Source: Oscillibacter sp. UBA6647
Lineage (GTDB): Bacteria; Bacillota; Clostridia; Oscillospirales; Oscillospiraceae
DNA length: 5,414 nucleotides
Direction: 5' to 3'
Assembly: GCA_002455655.1 (NCBI GenBank)
Contig: DKLF01000142.1
Coordinates: 14,204 to 19,617 of the forward strand
Shown here: piece after piece, positions 5,317 through 5,414 of the stretch
How the letters are laid out: every line of letters starts with the position of its first letter
Position numbering within the stretch: position 1 is the first letter of the stretch
Program-made: the position numbers and the translations under genes
The notes under the pieces: model-generated
Database searches by the model: none
Seen by the model: only the letters and a program-made list of their open reading frames with translations
Told to the model about the DNA's origin: nothing

Positions 5317-5414
5317 TAAAATATCTGCCGCTTTGACATCACACCGCATGGGAAATCATGAAGGTGCGGGCAAAGTGCGATAGAATCACAGCATACGGAA
5401 GGGGACTGAGGGAT
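5317..5414 (+). other. Region after the polymerase module: possible stem-loop, no complete gene
   Basis: No complete gene is seen in these 98 bases. Two nested complementary pairs are present: CTTTG (5331-5335) with CAAAG (5371-5375), and inside it CCGCA (5344-5348) with TGCGG (5365-5369). There is no following T-tract, so it is not an ordinary intrinsic terminator. A TTGACA (5333-5338) and a TAGAAT (5381-5386) occur but are 42 bases apart and do not form one promoter. The purine-rich end (GGAAGGGGACTGAGGGAT, 5397-5414) resembles a ribosome binding region, so another plus-strand gene may begin just outside the window. Confidence 0.3.

Noticed and set aside
5333..5386. Promoter built from TTGACA (5333-5338) and TAGAAT (5381-5386)
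   Set aside because: The boxes are 42 bases apart, far from the 16-18 needed, and there is no good -10 at the proper distance from the TTGACA or -35 for the TAGAAT.
1..5414. CRISPR arrays, tRNA or rRNA genes, insertion-sequence ends, attachment sites
   Set aside because: No regularly spaced repeats, no tRNA-like or rRNA-like segments, no transposase or integrase gene and no convincing terminal inverted repeats were seen by reading both strands.

Overview
The window looks like accessory, probably mobile, DNA from a gut-type Clostridia (Bacillota; Oscillospiraceae or Lachnospiraceae is a reasonable guess). The grounds are moderately GC-rich coding sequence, strong AGGAGG-type ribosome binding sites, genes coupled by ATGA overlaps, and small regulator types (ribbon-helix-helix, winged helix) common on clostridial conjugative elements and prophages. 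No relaxase, integrase, conjugation, phage structural or housekeeping gene is visible, so membership of a mobile element is an inference and the host assignment is soft.

Layout: two divergent gene blocks meet at a control region at about 1238-1355. The left block reads on the minus strand. In transcription order it holds a 21-residue coupled peptide (1237-1172), a winged-helix DNA-binding protein (1175-810), an unrecognised 185-residue protein with a basic, Cys/His-containing tail (813-256), and, after a 55-base gap, a ribbon-helix-helix protein (200-1) that runs off the window. The first three overlap by 4 bases each, so they are very probably one translationally coupled operon.

The right block reads on the plus strand. 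A well-formed extended -10 promoter (1304-1332) and a strong ribosome binding site precede a TTG-started gene of 1024 codons. Its protein is recognisable as a single-chain, double-psi beta-barrel RNA polymerase of the RdRP/QDE-1 superfamily, the wider group that includes phage YonO. It carries the catalytic DYDGD loop at residues 587-591, an RNP motif before it, and upstream blocks (KGML, SMFKG, LNYQ) that resemble eukaryotic RNA-dependent RNA polymerases. It overlaps by 11 bases a 298-residue protein of unknown function, which is the best candidate for a dedicated partner. The last 98 bases hold no complete gene.

How the parts may work together (inference): the divergent winged-helix protein or the downstream ribbon-helix-helix protein may control the intergenic region. 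There, a nearly perfect 14-bp inverted repeat places one arm on the polymerase -35 box and the other on the ribosome binding site of the leftward operon. The polymerase and its partner would be the effector module. The most interesting content is this two-gene polymerase module under what looks like dedicated divergent control. Whether its template is DNA or RNA, and what it does for the element, cannot be read from the sequence.
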